Assembly: GCA_913060845.1 (NCBI GenBank)
Contig: CAJXVF010000118.1
Location: 1 to 6,912 of the forward strand
Direction: 5' to 3'
Length of the DNA: 6,912 nt
DNA from: an uncultured Alphaproteobacteria bacterium
GTDB taxonomy: Bacteria; Pseudomonadota; Alphaproteobacteria; Bin95
The stretch's first letter is position 1. Each line of letters begins with the position of its first letter. The translations under genes and the position numbers were made by a program. Positions 1-6,912 of the stretch are shown piece after piece. Under the pieces are notes generated by a model. The model made no database searches. It was not told the DNA's origin and saw only the letters and a program-made list of their open reading frames with translations.

Positions 1-198
1 GCTCAGGAAAAGCCACAAGAAGGCGAAATCGTCGCTGCAGGCTCTGGCCGCATCAGCGAAGATGGCGCAGTTCACGCGCTTGACGTGAAAGCTGGCGACA
101 AAATCCTGTTCGGTAAATGGTCCGGCACGGAAGTTAAGATTGACGGCGAAGAGCTGCTGATCATGAAAGAAAGCGACGTCCTCGGCATCGTCGGCTAA
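1..198 (+). CDS. groES: Co-chaperonin GroES, 5'-truncated by the window edge
   Basis: This is the C-terminal 65 residues of the 10-kDa co-chaperonin, which forms the heptameric cap on GroEL and closes the folding chamber in the cytoplasm. The open frame starts at base 1 and ends with TAA at 196-198. Recognisable family blocks are [14 protein letters not shown] near the left edge, then [21 protein letters not shown], and a C-terminus reading [16 protein letters not shown]. GroES proteins are about 95 residues long, so roughly 30 N-terminal residues, including most of the GroEL-contacting mobile loop, lie outside the window together with the promoter and any CIRCE/HrcA or sigma-32 site. The gene directly precedes groEL in the usual bicistronic arrangement. 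Identification is essentially certain; only the start is missing. Confidence 0.97.
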   Translation, partial: AQEKPQEGEIVAAGSGRISEDGAVHALDVKAGDKILFGKWSGTEVKIDGEELLIMKESDVLGIVG

Positions 199-286
199 CG
201 CCGACGCAGCATACAGGCACGGCTAACGCTGACGGCCTGACGGACGACGGAATACCCGAATATCGGGCCAAGACGGTTCTCGTCTT
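189..286 (+). other. groES-groEL spacer with three small hairpins
   Basis: The 121-base spacer (199-319) and the end of groES contain three simple RNA hairpins. The first has a perfect 7-bp stem, CGTCGGC (189-195) with GCCGACG (200-206), and its 4-base TAAC loop contains the groES stop codon. The second pairs CCCGA (255-259) with TCGGG (263-267) around a 3-base loop. The third pairs AAGACG (270-275) with CGTCTT (281-286) around a 5-base loop. None is followed by a T-run, so none looks like an intrinsic terminator. In Agrobacterium tumefaciens the groESL mRNA has been reported to be cleaved between the two genes, so a processing or stability role is possible. That role is inference; the stems themselves are visible. 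Confidence 0.5.
193..234 (+). repeat. Short imperfect direct repeat at the groES stop
   Basis: GGCTAACGCCGACG (193-206) is repeated as GGCTAACGCTGACG (221-234), 13 of 14 bases identical with a 28-base period. The first copy contains the groES stop codon and the right arm of the stop-codon hairpin. The second copy can form only a weak version of that hairpin, with four pairs including one G-U. This could be a small local duplication at the 3' end of groES or simple coincidence. Confidence 0.4.
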
Positions 287-305
287 TCTGGTCCGCACTC
301 AAGTT

Positions 306-1981
<1,676 letters not shown>

Positions 1982-2012
1982 GTCCAGCCAACCACGACGC
2001 TACTACGGATTT

Positions 2013-2049
2013 GGCCGCAGGGAAGAAATTCCCTGCGGCCTTTTCTTTT
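2013..2049 (+). terminator. Intrinsic terminator of the groESL operon
   Basis: A perfect 12-bp stem pairs GGCCGCAGGGAA (2013-2024) with TTCCCTGCGGCC (2029-2040) around a GAAA tetraloop, and is followed at once by TTTTCTTTT (2041-2049). A GC-rich stem, a stable GNRA loop and a T-run 32 bases past the groEL stop make this a near-textbook rho-independent terminator. It separates groESL transcription from the downstream gene. Confidence 0.95.
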
Positions 2050-2097
2050 GCGCACGATGTGTCCGGTTCGGCCGCGATAACAAGGACGCTGCTCATC

Positions 2098-2126
2098 TTG
2101 AGAACAAGTGTCTGGCGGCTCAGATT
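2098..2126 (+). promoter_or_regulatory. Weak candidate promoter for the ATP-grasp gene
   Basis: TTGAGA (2098-2103) resembles a -35 box and is followed after 17 bases by CAGATT (2121-2126), a poor -10 match with three of six bases. The gene at 2269 lies behind a strong terminator and so should have its own promoter in 2050-2250, but this match is only suggestive. Transcription from here would include the GC-rich palindrome in the leader. Confidence 0.2.
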
Positions 2127-2180
2127 TGGGGGAGAGAGATAGCCACATGGGCACGAGTGCTTGCGGTTCCTCTGATCCAA

Positions 2181-2209
2181 CTCCTCGCCCCCCAACGGGG
2201 GGAGAGGAG
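2181..2209. repeat. GC-rich imperfect palindrome, probable dispersed intergenic repeat
   Basis: CTCCTC (2181-2186), a G, CCCCCC (2188-2193), a 3-base AAC loop, GGGGGG (2197-2202), an A and GAGGAG (2204-2209) form a 13-position stem with a single G-A mismatch. There is no T-run on either side, so it is not an intrinsic terminator. C-run/G-run palindromes flanked by CTCC and GGAG are common as dispersed REP-like elements in alphaproteobacterial intergenic regions, and that is the most likely nature of this one. Copy number in the genome cannot be seen from one window. Confidence 0.5.
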
Positions 2210-2268
2210 ACCTGGCGGCGGGGAGCTTGGGATTTTGTGGTTGAAGCCTTGAAACAGGAGCGCACGCC

Positions 2269-3195
2269 ATGACCGATATCCATGTTCTGCACGAAAACGC
2301 TGAATGGCTGCCGCCGTTCCGCGCCGCATTCGAAGCGCTCGGGCTGGATCCGGTTGAGCATGATCTGGATAAAGGCGTGCTGGAGCTAAGCGCTGCTCCA
2401 GCGCCTGGGGTTTATTACAATCGCATGAGCGCCTCATCCCTGACGCGTGGCCACGCTCATGCTCCGGCAATGACAGCAGCGTTGCTGGATCAGGCCGTGC
2501 TGGCTGGATATACGGTCATCAATGGCCCGAATGCACTGCGACTGGAAATGAGCAAGGCTGCGCAATATGCGGCGCTTTCGGCGCATGATGTCCCAACGCC
2601 GCGGACCATTGCTGCGATCGGCGCTGACCAGATTGAAGCGGCGGCGGAAGCGTTTGGGGAAGCGCCGTTCATCCTGAAGCCAAACCGGGGCGGCAAGGGC
2701 CTTGGCGTCTCGTTGATCCAAGATATGGACGATCTCCGCACGCGGTTGCCTGAATTGCAGACAAGCCCAAATGCAGATGATGTTTGGCTGATCCAGGAAT
2801 TTCTGCCGGGTTCAGACGGCTCGATCACCCGCATGGAATTCATTGGCGGCAAGCTGCACTATGCTGTGCGCGTGAACACCGGTGGTGCCTTCGAGCTTTG
2901 CCCGGCGGAAGCCTGCGCCATCGGCGATGCGCCGCCCATGTTTGAGATCATCGAAGGCTTTGACAGTCCGTTGCTGAGCCGCTTGGAAGCGTTTCTTGTG
3001 GCCAATGATGTGCAGATCGCCGGTATCGAATTCACGCTTGACGAGGATGGCCTACCGGTCGTCTATGACGTGAATACCAACACCAACTATAATAAGGACG
3101 CTGAAGCCCGTGCCGGCGTCGAGCCAGGCCCTAAAGCTGTGGCTGCATATCTTGCAGGCCTCGCGGCGGCACCGAGCCTCTCGGTTGCTGCTTAA
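2269..3195 (+). CDS. ATP-grasp domain protein, RimK/glutathione-synthase-like ligase
   Basis: This is a 308-residue predicted cytoplasmic ATP-grasp enzyme, a fold that joins a carboxylate (via acyl-phosphate) to an amine or similar nucleophile. The N-terminal part (about 1-80) is a preATP-grasp region containing YYNRMS (49-54). The middle has NGP (85-87) and SKAAQYAAL (95-103), the usual lead into the grasp fold. The ATP-binding core shows FILKPN (134-139, K137), the glycine loop GGKGLGV (141-147) and IQEFLPG (175-181, E177). The metal-binding end has GIEF (252-255, E254) and DVNTNTNYN (267-275). CAGGAG at 2255-2260, 8 bases before the ATG, supports the start. It is preceded by the groESL terminator, so is probably transcribed alone, and it converges on the TPR gene with a 4-base overlap. 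The fold is clear; the substrate is not, so no gene symbol is given. Confidence 0.88.
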   Translation: MTDIHVLHENAEWLPPFRAAFEALGLDPVEHDLDKGVLELSAAPAPGVYYNRMSASSLTRGHAHAPAMTAALLDQAVLAGYTVINGPNALRLEMSKAAQYAALSAHDVPTPRTIAAIGADQIEAAAEAFGEAPFILKPNRGGKGLGVSLIQDMDDLRTRLPELQTSPNADDVWLIQEFLPGSDGSITRMEFIGGKLHYAVRVNTGGAFELCPAEACAIGDAPPMFEIIEGFDSPLLSRLEAFLVANDVQIAGIEFTLDEDGLPVVYDVNTNTNYNKDAEARAGVEPGPKAVAAYLAGLAAAPSLSVAA

Positions 3196-3205
3196 AGGCC
3201 TTTAA
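3192..3205. repeat. 14-base perfect palindrome over two convergent stop codons
   Basis: TTAAAGGCCTTTAA (3192-3205) is its own reverse complement. It contains the TAA of the ATP-grasp gene (3193-3195) and the TAA of the minus-strand TPR gene (3194-3192). It could fold into a short hairpin with a GGCC loop, but the stem is AT-rich and there is no proper T-tract, so it is at best a weak bidirectional terminator. A 14-base palindrome is not rare by chance in a window this size. Confidence 0.4.
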
Positions 3206-4466
3206 CAGCGGCGGCACGGACCTTTTCTGGCCGTCGCATGGCAAGCAAGCGCTTGGCGTCGTCGGCCGCACCTTGCTTCAGCAAAGTGCCGAGCAGCGCA
3301 TATTCAATCAGATCACGCTGGGCGCGACTGCCGCCGATGCGTTCGTGGCTCGCCATGACGGCGGTCAGGTGCTTGGTGGCATCAGCCCAGCGTTCTGCCG
3401 CGATTGCGCCAAACGCTTCTGCCAAAGTTTGAACAACGTCCGCCGCTGGCCCTTTGGCGTCTGTTTGGATGCGATTGAGGGCGTCCATATTGCCTGCCAT
3501 GGCGTGGGCGAGCGCTGCGTGTACATCACCGAAAGCAATGCCAGGGTTAGGGAAAACATCTGCCGCGTAACGGCTAACTTCCGTCCAGCGGCTTTTCGGA
3601 ACTTCAACGCCAGCCAATTCCGCCCGGTACAGCAATGACGCCATATCGGTCATGATATTTAGCGCTGGCCCCCAGGCTTTGCCGGGTGCCACATCCCGGT
3701 CCAGCACTTCCCACATCTGGTCGATGTCGCCGTGCTCCATCGCCCAAAGGGCGACATGCCAGGATATGTGGCAGTGCAGCGCGCCGCCCTTGTTATAGTC
3801 CTTGATCCAATCTTTCATGAAGGCGGCACCGGCCTGCGTTTCCCCCGCTTCGTAATAGACATGGGCGCGGATATGAGCGGCATTGGCGTTCTTTGGGTTC
3901 AGCGCCAGGGCGCGCTCGAGATTGGCTTCGGCAAGTTTAGTCTGCCCGGCCTCGACCTGTGAGAAGCCGTGCTGGCAGATGAACCACCAGTCCTCGCCGT
4001 AGTGTGGTGCCAAGGAGGTTGTGAAGGCGAGTTGCTCCGCTTCCCGGCCCGGTTGGCCGCTGAAGCCGATCATGCCAAACACGCCCATACAGGTCTGCGC
4101 GATCATTGCGTCACGGGGATGGTTTAGCAGGTGGGAGCGGATGGCTTTGTAAGCGCCCGGACCGTCGCCGCTGAGCAGCAGGGAGAAAGCGTTGAAATGC
4201 CCAGCTTCACGAGCGGTCATCGCACCTGCGCTATCCTTGACGACGCTAAAGGCTTCCGCTGCATCTTTTCCCCTGCCGACAGCTTGGCGGACACGGGCGA
4301 GGCCGAAATGGGCCAGGGTGAAATCAGGGTCTGCTGCTACCGCTTGCTCAAACGCGCCCTCGGCACCGGCTTGCGCAGCTAGAAACCGGTCAACGCCATC
4401 AATATAGGCGTCCCTAGCGGTGGCGGAACTGGTGGAGAGGTCATTGCCATAACGGTCTTGCAGCAT
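3192..4466 (-). CDS. Tetratricopeptide repeat protein, TTC38-like
   Basis: This predicted 424-residue all-helical protein has no signal peptide or membrane segment. TPR-like helix pairs are visible at about 34-70 (an AFEQAVAADPDFTLAHFGLARV unit) and 155-223 (ANLERALALNPKNANAAHIRAHVYYEAG). The block LHCHISWHVALWAMEHGD (230-247) matches the histidine/tryptophan-rich segment typical of the TTC38 family, whose members have a similar length. TPR proteins are scaffolds; the biochemical role of bacterial TTC38 homologues is not established. I chose the ATG at 4466 because AAAGGA (complement of 4473-4478) lies 6 bases upstream. An in-frame ATG at 4502 would add 12 residues, lacks this support and would overlap the preceding HAD gene. 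It is the last gene of the minus-strand cluster, 23 bases after the HAD stop, and ends against the convergent ATP-grasp gene. Confidence 0.85.
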   Translation of the reverse strand: MLQDRYGNDLSTSSATARDAYIDGVDRFLAAQAGAEGAFEQAVAADPDFTLAHFGLARVRQAVGRGKDAAEAFSVVKDSAGAMTAREAGHFNAFSLLLSGDGPGAYKAIRSHLLNHPRDAMIAQTCMGVFGMIGFSGQPGREAEQLAFTTSLAPHYGEDWWFICQHGFSQVEAGQTKLAEANLERALALNPKNANAAHIRAHVYYEAGETQAGAAFMKDWIKDYNKGGALHCHISWHVALWAMEHGDIDQMWEVLDRDVAPGKAWGPALNIMTDMASLLYRAELAGVEVPKSRWTEVSRYAADVFPNPGIAFGDVHAALAHAMAGNMDALNRIQTDAKGPAADVVQTLAEAFGAIAAERWADATKHLTAVMASHERIGGSRAQRDLIEYALLGTLLKQGAADDAKRLLAMRRPEKVRAAAVKGL

Positions 4467-4472
4467 GGGGCA

Positions 4473-4478
4473 TCCTTT
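4473..4478 (-). promoter_or_regulatory. Ribosome binding site deciding the TPR gene start
   Basis: On the minus strand AAAGGA occurs 6 bases before the ATG at 4466. It lies in the 23-base gap after the HAD stop codon, favouring this start over the upstream ATG at 4502. Confidence 0.7.
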
Positions 4479-4489
4479 ATTGATAGATG

Positions 4490-5158
4490 TCAGGCGTCCC
4501 AATCTTCTACCTGAAGGTCATGGTCACTGGCCACCTCCGCTAAGGCGGCATGGGGATTGACCGCAATGCCACGAGCCGCCCATGTGAGCAGCGGCAGATC
4601 GGTTACGTGGTCGCTATAAGCGGTGGAGTGTTCTGACGCTTCATCGCCAAGCAACATCTGCACCCGACGAAGTTTTTCACTGCCATAGCAGTTTAGGCCA
4701 TCAAACTGAGAATCAAGCCGTCCATCCCGGGTCCAGGCCGACCGGGTCGCAACGATGTCATCGAAGCCCAACGCCTTGCCAAAAGGTGAGGCGACCAAAT
4801 CCACTGCCGCCGTCGCCAGTACCAGCCTGTCACCGGCTGCTTTGTGACGGTCGATGACAAGTTTCGCATTCTGGCGGAGCGCAGTGCTGGACCAATGCTC
4901 AGCGAAGGCGGCACCCATGGCTTCGGTGTCTGCGCGATCCAGACCGCCCAGCACGGCGCGCCACATTTCTGCCTTCACATCATCTCGCTGGCGCAAGCCG
5001 AGGAGCAGCATGAGGCCGAGAAACAAAAGCCGGGGCGCATGGAGAAATCGCAGAGGTCGCCGCCGCGCGACGAACAGAATGAACGGCGTGTAGCTGGACC
5101 GGACGGTAAGCGTCTTATCCAAATCAAAGATCGCAACGCCGCCTTTGCCATCACTCAC
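4490..5158 (-). CDS. HAD-superfamily phosphatase, subfamily IB (SerB/PgpC-like)
   Basis: This is a 222-residue HAD-type phosphohydrolase. Motif I is FDLDKTLT (11-18), with nucleophile D12 and acid/base D14. Motif II is LATAA (114-118, T116). Motif III is GSEK (159-162, K162). Motif IV is YSDHVTDLPLL (181-191, D183 and D187). The cap lies between motifs I and II, as in subfamily IB, and contains a hydrophobic stretch at about 38-55 that could dip into or cross the membrane, as in the phosphatidylglycerophosphate phosphatase PgpC. The start codon is GTG, with AAGGCGG (complement of 5166-5172) 7 bases upstream, inside the end of the preceding gene. Only 3 bases separate it from the CDP-alcohol phosphotransferase stop, so translational coupling is likely. 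A membrane phospholipid-phosphate substrate fits the neighbour and the hydrophobic cap; a soluble phospho-alcohol is an alternative. Confidence 0.85.
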   Translation of the reverse strand: MSDGKGGVAIFDLDKTLTVRSSYTPFILFVARRRPLRFLHAPRLLFLGLMLLLGLRQRDDVKAEMWRAVLGGLDRADTEAMGAAFAEHWSSTALRQNAKLVIDRHKAAGDRLVLATAAVDLVASPFGKALGFDDIVATRSAWTRDGRLDSQFDGLNCYGSEKLRRVQMLLGDEASEHSTAYSDHVTDLPLLTWAARGIAVNPHAALAEVASDHDLQVEDWDA

Positions 5159-5161
5159 AGT

Positions 5162-6325
5162 CTAGCCGCCTTGCAGGAAGGAGCGGATGGGCCGCCCTTG
5201 TTTTTGCATTAATGCGGCTTGTCCCAACCGGAAGAAATGAACGCCCATGCTAATGGCGACCCAGGCTGCGACGGCGATAAGGCCATAGTCCGGCACGCCC
5301 AGGATGGCGCTGACCATCAGAATGAACAGGTTCGGATTGCGTCTGGCTGTAATTGAGCGGAAGGCGAAATCAAACGGGCGCCAGATATGTCCTTCGATCT
5401 TGAACAGCCAAAGGAACGCGCCCTCATAAATCCGCTGCACCACATAGCCGATCACGATGACCCAAAGCGCCAGATCATACATCTCAACAAACTCTGGCCC
5501 CCGCGTGGCGGCCAGTCCGCCAGCACCAACGGCCCAGGCCCACCACCAGAAGGGCGGGTGAATCAGATCAATGCCGTGATCGTAGAAGTTTCCGAACTTG
5601 GAGGAATTCATGGTGACGCGAGCGAGCTTGCCGTCCACCGTATCCAAAAAAGTCATCATCCAGGCGAGCGGCACGGCGATCAGCCACTGGCCTTGGCAAA
5701 AACCCCACATCGCCAGAAACATCAAGATCAGGCTAACGGTTGTCACTTGGTTCGGCGTTAAGCCCCAGCTGGCGCACCAGCGTGTGACGTGACGCGCGGG
5801 CCAGGGCCACACGTATTTGGTCACGAAATCTGTCGCACCTTTGTAGGAGGCACCGAAAGTGAGGCGTTCCAGCAGATCATTCGGCGCATCGCCCAACCGC
5901 TCGGCGAAGGGCACGGCCTGTTTCCGCAAGACATGGTCATAGGACCCACCGATGGCCTCTGCATCGCCGTAAGATAGGCCCGGCGGGGGTGCATCAGGCG
6001 CGGTCTCTGCAGTTAGCAGCGCTTCTGCCGCCTCTGCTGCATCACGGCCCTGAACCATCGCTGCCAGGGCTGCGCTGCCGGGAGCATTGCGAGAAGGTGC
6101 GGTCAGCACTGTGCTGGGCATTTGGATGAGCGCTGTTGCTAACCGTTGCTCAATGACAGCGTCAGCGCATACCAGGAAGGCTGGCTCATCGGCCCCAAGC
6201 TGATGCAGCGTTTTGATCTCACCCGCACCGGCACGGGCAGCCATGCGGCCAAGCCTTGTTGCGGCGGGCTGGCTCCAAAGCCGCAAGCGGGTGTCGCCGA
6301 TGATAACGGTTGCAGGCAAGGCCAT
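5162..6325 (-). CDS. CDP-alcohol phosphotransferase with an N-terminal extension domain
   Basis: This 387-residue inner-membrane enzyme would displace CMP from a CDP-alcohol to form a phosphodiester. The full family motif DxxDGxxARx8GxxxDxxxD is present as D228, D231, G232, A235, R236, G245, D249 and D253, so the active site looks intact. TPNQVT (190-195) precedes the first membrane helix, a common feature of the family. Hydrophobic segments follow at about 196-226, 255-274, 285-305 and 331-365. Residues 1-150 are soluble and not part of the core family. Their pattern resembles a shrunken nucleotidyltransferase, recalling bifunctional inositol-phosphate cytidylyltransferase/DIPP synthases, but the nucleotide-binding glycine signature is absent. 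The ATG at 6325 is 16 bases after the upstream gene's stop, with only a weak ribosome binding site (GAG). The alcohol substrate cannot be read from the sequence. Confidence 0.87.
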   Translation of the reverse strand: MALPATVIIGDTRLRLWSQPAATRLGRMAARAGAGEIKTLHQLGADEPAFLVCADAVIEQRLATALIQMPSTVLTAPSRNAPGSAALAAMVQGRDAAEAAEALLTAETAPDAPPPGLSYGDAEAIGGSYDHVLRKQAVPFAERLGDAPNDLLERLTFGASYKGATDFVTKYVWPWPARHVTRWCASWGLTPNQVTTVSLILMFLAMWGFCQGQWLIAVPLAWMMTFLDTVDGKLARVTMNSSKFGNFYDHGIDLIHPPFWWWAWAVGAGGLAATRGPEFVEMYDLALWVIVIGYVVQRIYEGAFLWLFKIEGHIWRPFDFAFRSITARRNPNLFILMVSAILGVPDYGLIAVAAWVAISMGVHFFRLGQAALMQKQGRPIRSFLQGG

Positions 6326-6341
6326 GGGCTGGCGCTCTCAC

Positions 6342-6851
6342 TCAAGCAATTCGGAAGATGGATCGCATGCGGCCTAACAGATCATCGCGCCAATCGCTAT
6401 GGCTCTCTTGCTCAATATTGGAATTGATTGCAGCGTCGCCCGCCTGTCGGCGACTTGCGACAACGACCGCAATGGCTTCCGCAGCATCTGGCCGCGCTTG
6501 TAATACCGGCTGTAGCGCTTGGCGATCAATCCGCATCAGAACCGCGCTGGTGACGGACGTGACCGTGGCGCTCCGTGCCTCGCCAGTTAGCAAAGACATC
6601 TCACCAATCACGTCGCCAGCTTTCAAGCGCCCAAGCACGGTTGGTTGGCGTTCGGCATGTTGAACCGTTGCCTCCAGCACGCCTTCGAGTACAACGAACA
6701 GGCTATCGCCTGCAGCACCTTCCTTCAGCAACTCAGCACCGGGGGCTAAATGGGTACGCGCGGCTTGGTCTGCTAGCGTTTGCCGTTCATCCTGGGAAAG
6801 TGGTGCGAAAACGGCGATGGCGGATAGCCAATCCAGCGTCGCTTCCGTCAT
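6342..6851 (-). CDS. Cyclic-nucleotide-binding domain protein, 5' end possibly missing
   Basis: From the ATG at 6851 this encodes 169 residues with one Crp-type cNMP-binding domain (about 8-125). The beta-roll is seen in LAPGAELLKEGAAGDSLFVV (35-54). The phosphate-binding cassette GEMSLLTGEARSATV (83-97) has E84 and R93, the residues that contact ribose and phosphate in CRP. No helix-turn-helix follows, so it is not a Crp-type transcription factor. The C-terminus is an acidic/basic tail, DDLLGRMRSIFRIA. Genomic sequence ends at 6864, and codons 6852-6864 stay open in frame, with no clear ribosome binding site before 6851. The protein may therefore be a small regulatory subunit or only the C-terminal sensor of a larger protein, for example a mechanosensitive channel with a C-terminal cNMP domain. 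Residues encoded beyond 6864 come from adapter sequence. It is the first visible gene of the cluster. Confidence 0.82.
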   Translation of the reverse strand: MTEATLDWLSAIAVFAPLSQDERQTLADQAARTHLAPGAELLKEGAAGDSLFVVLEGVLEATVQHAERQPTVLGRLKAGDVIGEMSLLTGEARSATVTSVTSAVLMRIDRQALQPVLQARPDAAEAIAVVVASRRQAGDAAINSNIEQESHSDWRDDLLGRMRSIFRIA

Positions 6852-6864
6852 CGCAGCTCTATCC

Positions 6865-6912
6865 CTGTCTCTTATACACATCTCCGAGCCCACGAGACCT
6901 CTCTACATCTCG
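6865..6912. other. Illumina Nextera adapter read-through (not genomic)
   Basis: CTGTCTCTTATACACATCT (6865-6883) is the 19-base Tn5 mosaic end used in Nextera libraries. CCGAGCCCACGAGAC (6884-6898) is the read-2 linker. CTCTCTAC (6899-6906) matches Nextera i7 index N707, and ATCTCG (6907-6912) is the start of the P7 sequence. The exact order of these parts leaves no biological explanation. On the minus strand this DNA is translated as the well-known artefact peptide containing MCIRDR, which falsely extends the cNMP-domain protein by about 10 residues. The contig should be trimmed at 6864. Confidence 0.98.

Noticed and set aside
3238..4407. Plus-strand open frames opposite the TPR gene
   Set aside because: They are short, mutually overlapping and show no domain features; the minus-strand frame has clear TPR/TTC38 character.
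4467..4502. Longer start at 4502 for the TPR protein
   Set aside because: It would overlap the HAD gene, and the 12 extra residues look unlike the protein. The ATG at 4466 has a good ribosome binding site.
4844..6663. Plus-strand open frames opposite the HAD, phosphotransferase and cNMP genes
   Set aside because: The opposite strand carries complete catalytic motifs in each case; these are shadow frames.
6865..6883. Tn5 mosaic end suggesting a transposon
   Set aside because: It is followed exactly by the Nextera linker, an index and the P7 start, so it is library adapter and not a mobile element.
6852..6893. Upstream ATG at 6893 for the cNMP-domain protein
   Set aside because: The ATG and the following ten or so codons are adapter sequence; the first genomic ATG is at 6851.

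Overview
This window looks like part of an alphaproteobacterial chromosome contig. The evidence is a GroEL of the alphaproteobacterial type (N-terminal MAAKEVRFG, full-length chaperonin, Gly-Gly-Met tail ending MDF), a groES-groEL gene order, moderately GC-rich coding DNA, and accessory proteins that read as alphaproteobacterial. The order within the class cannot be fixed from this sequence.

Layout. Positions 1-1981 (+ strand) hold the 3' two thirds of groES and a complete groEL, separated by a 121-base spacer with several small hairpins. The unit closes with a near-ideal intrinsic terminator at 2013-2049. Positions 2050-2268 are non-coding and carry a GC-rich imperfect palindrome that looks like a dispersed intergenic repeat. 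An intact ATP-grasp ligase-like gene follows on the + strand (2269-3195) and converges on, overlapping by 4 bases, a minus-strand gene cluster.

The minus-strand cluster reads leftwards from the right end: a cyclic-nucleotide-binding-domain protein (6851 to 6342, 5' end possibly incomplete), a CDP-alcohol phosphotransferase with an extra N-terminal domain (6325 to 5162), a HAD-family phosphatase (GTG start, 5158 to 4490) and a TTC38-like TPR protein (4466 to 3192). Gaps of 16, 3 and 23 bases indicate one transcript. The pairing of a CDP-alcohol phosphotransferase with a HAD phosphatase suggests a two-step route in which a phosphorylated head group is attached and then dephosphorylated. The substrate is unknown. 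This cluster is the least characterised part of the window.

The last 48 bases (6865-6912) are not genomic. They are an Illumina Nextera adapter: the Tn5 mosaic end, the read-2 linker, an 8-base index and the start of the P7 sequence. Genomic sequence stops at 6864, and any protein start placed beyond that point is artificial.
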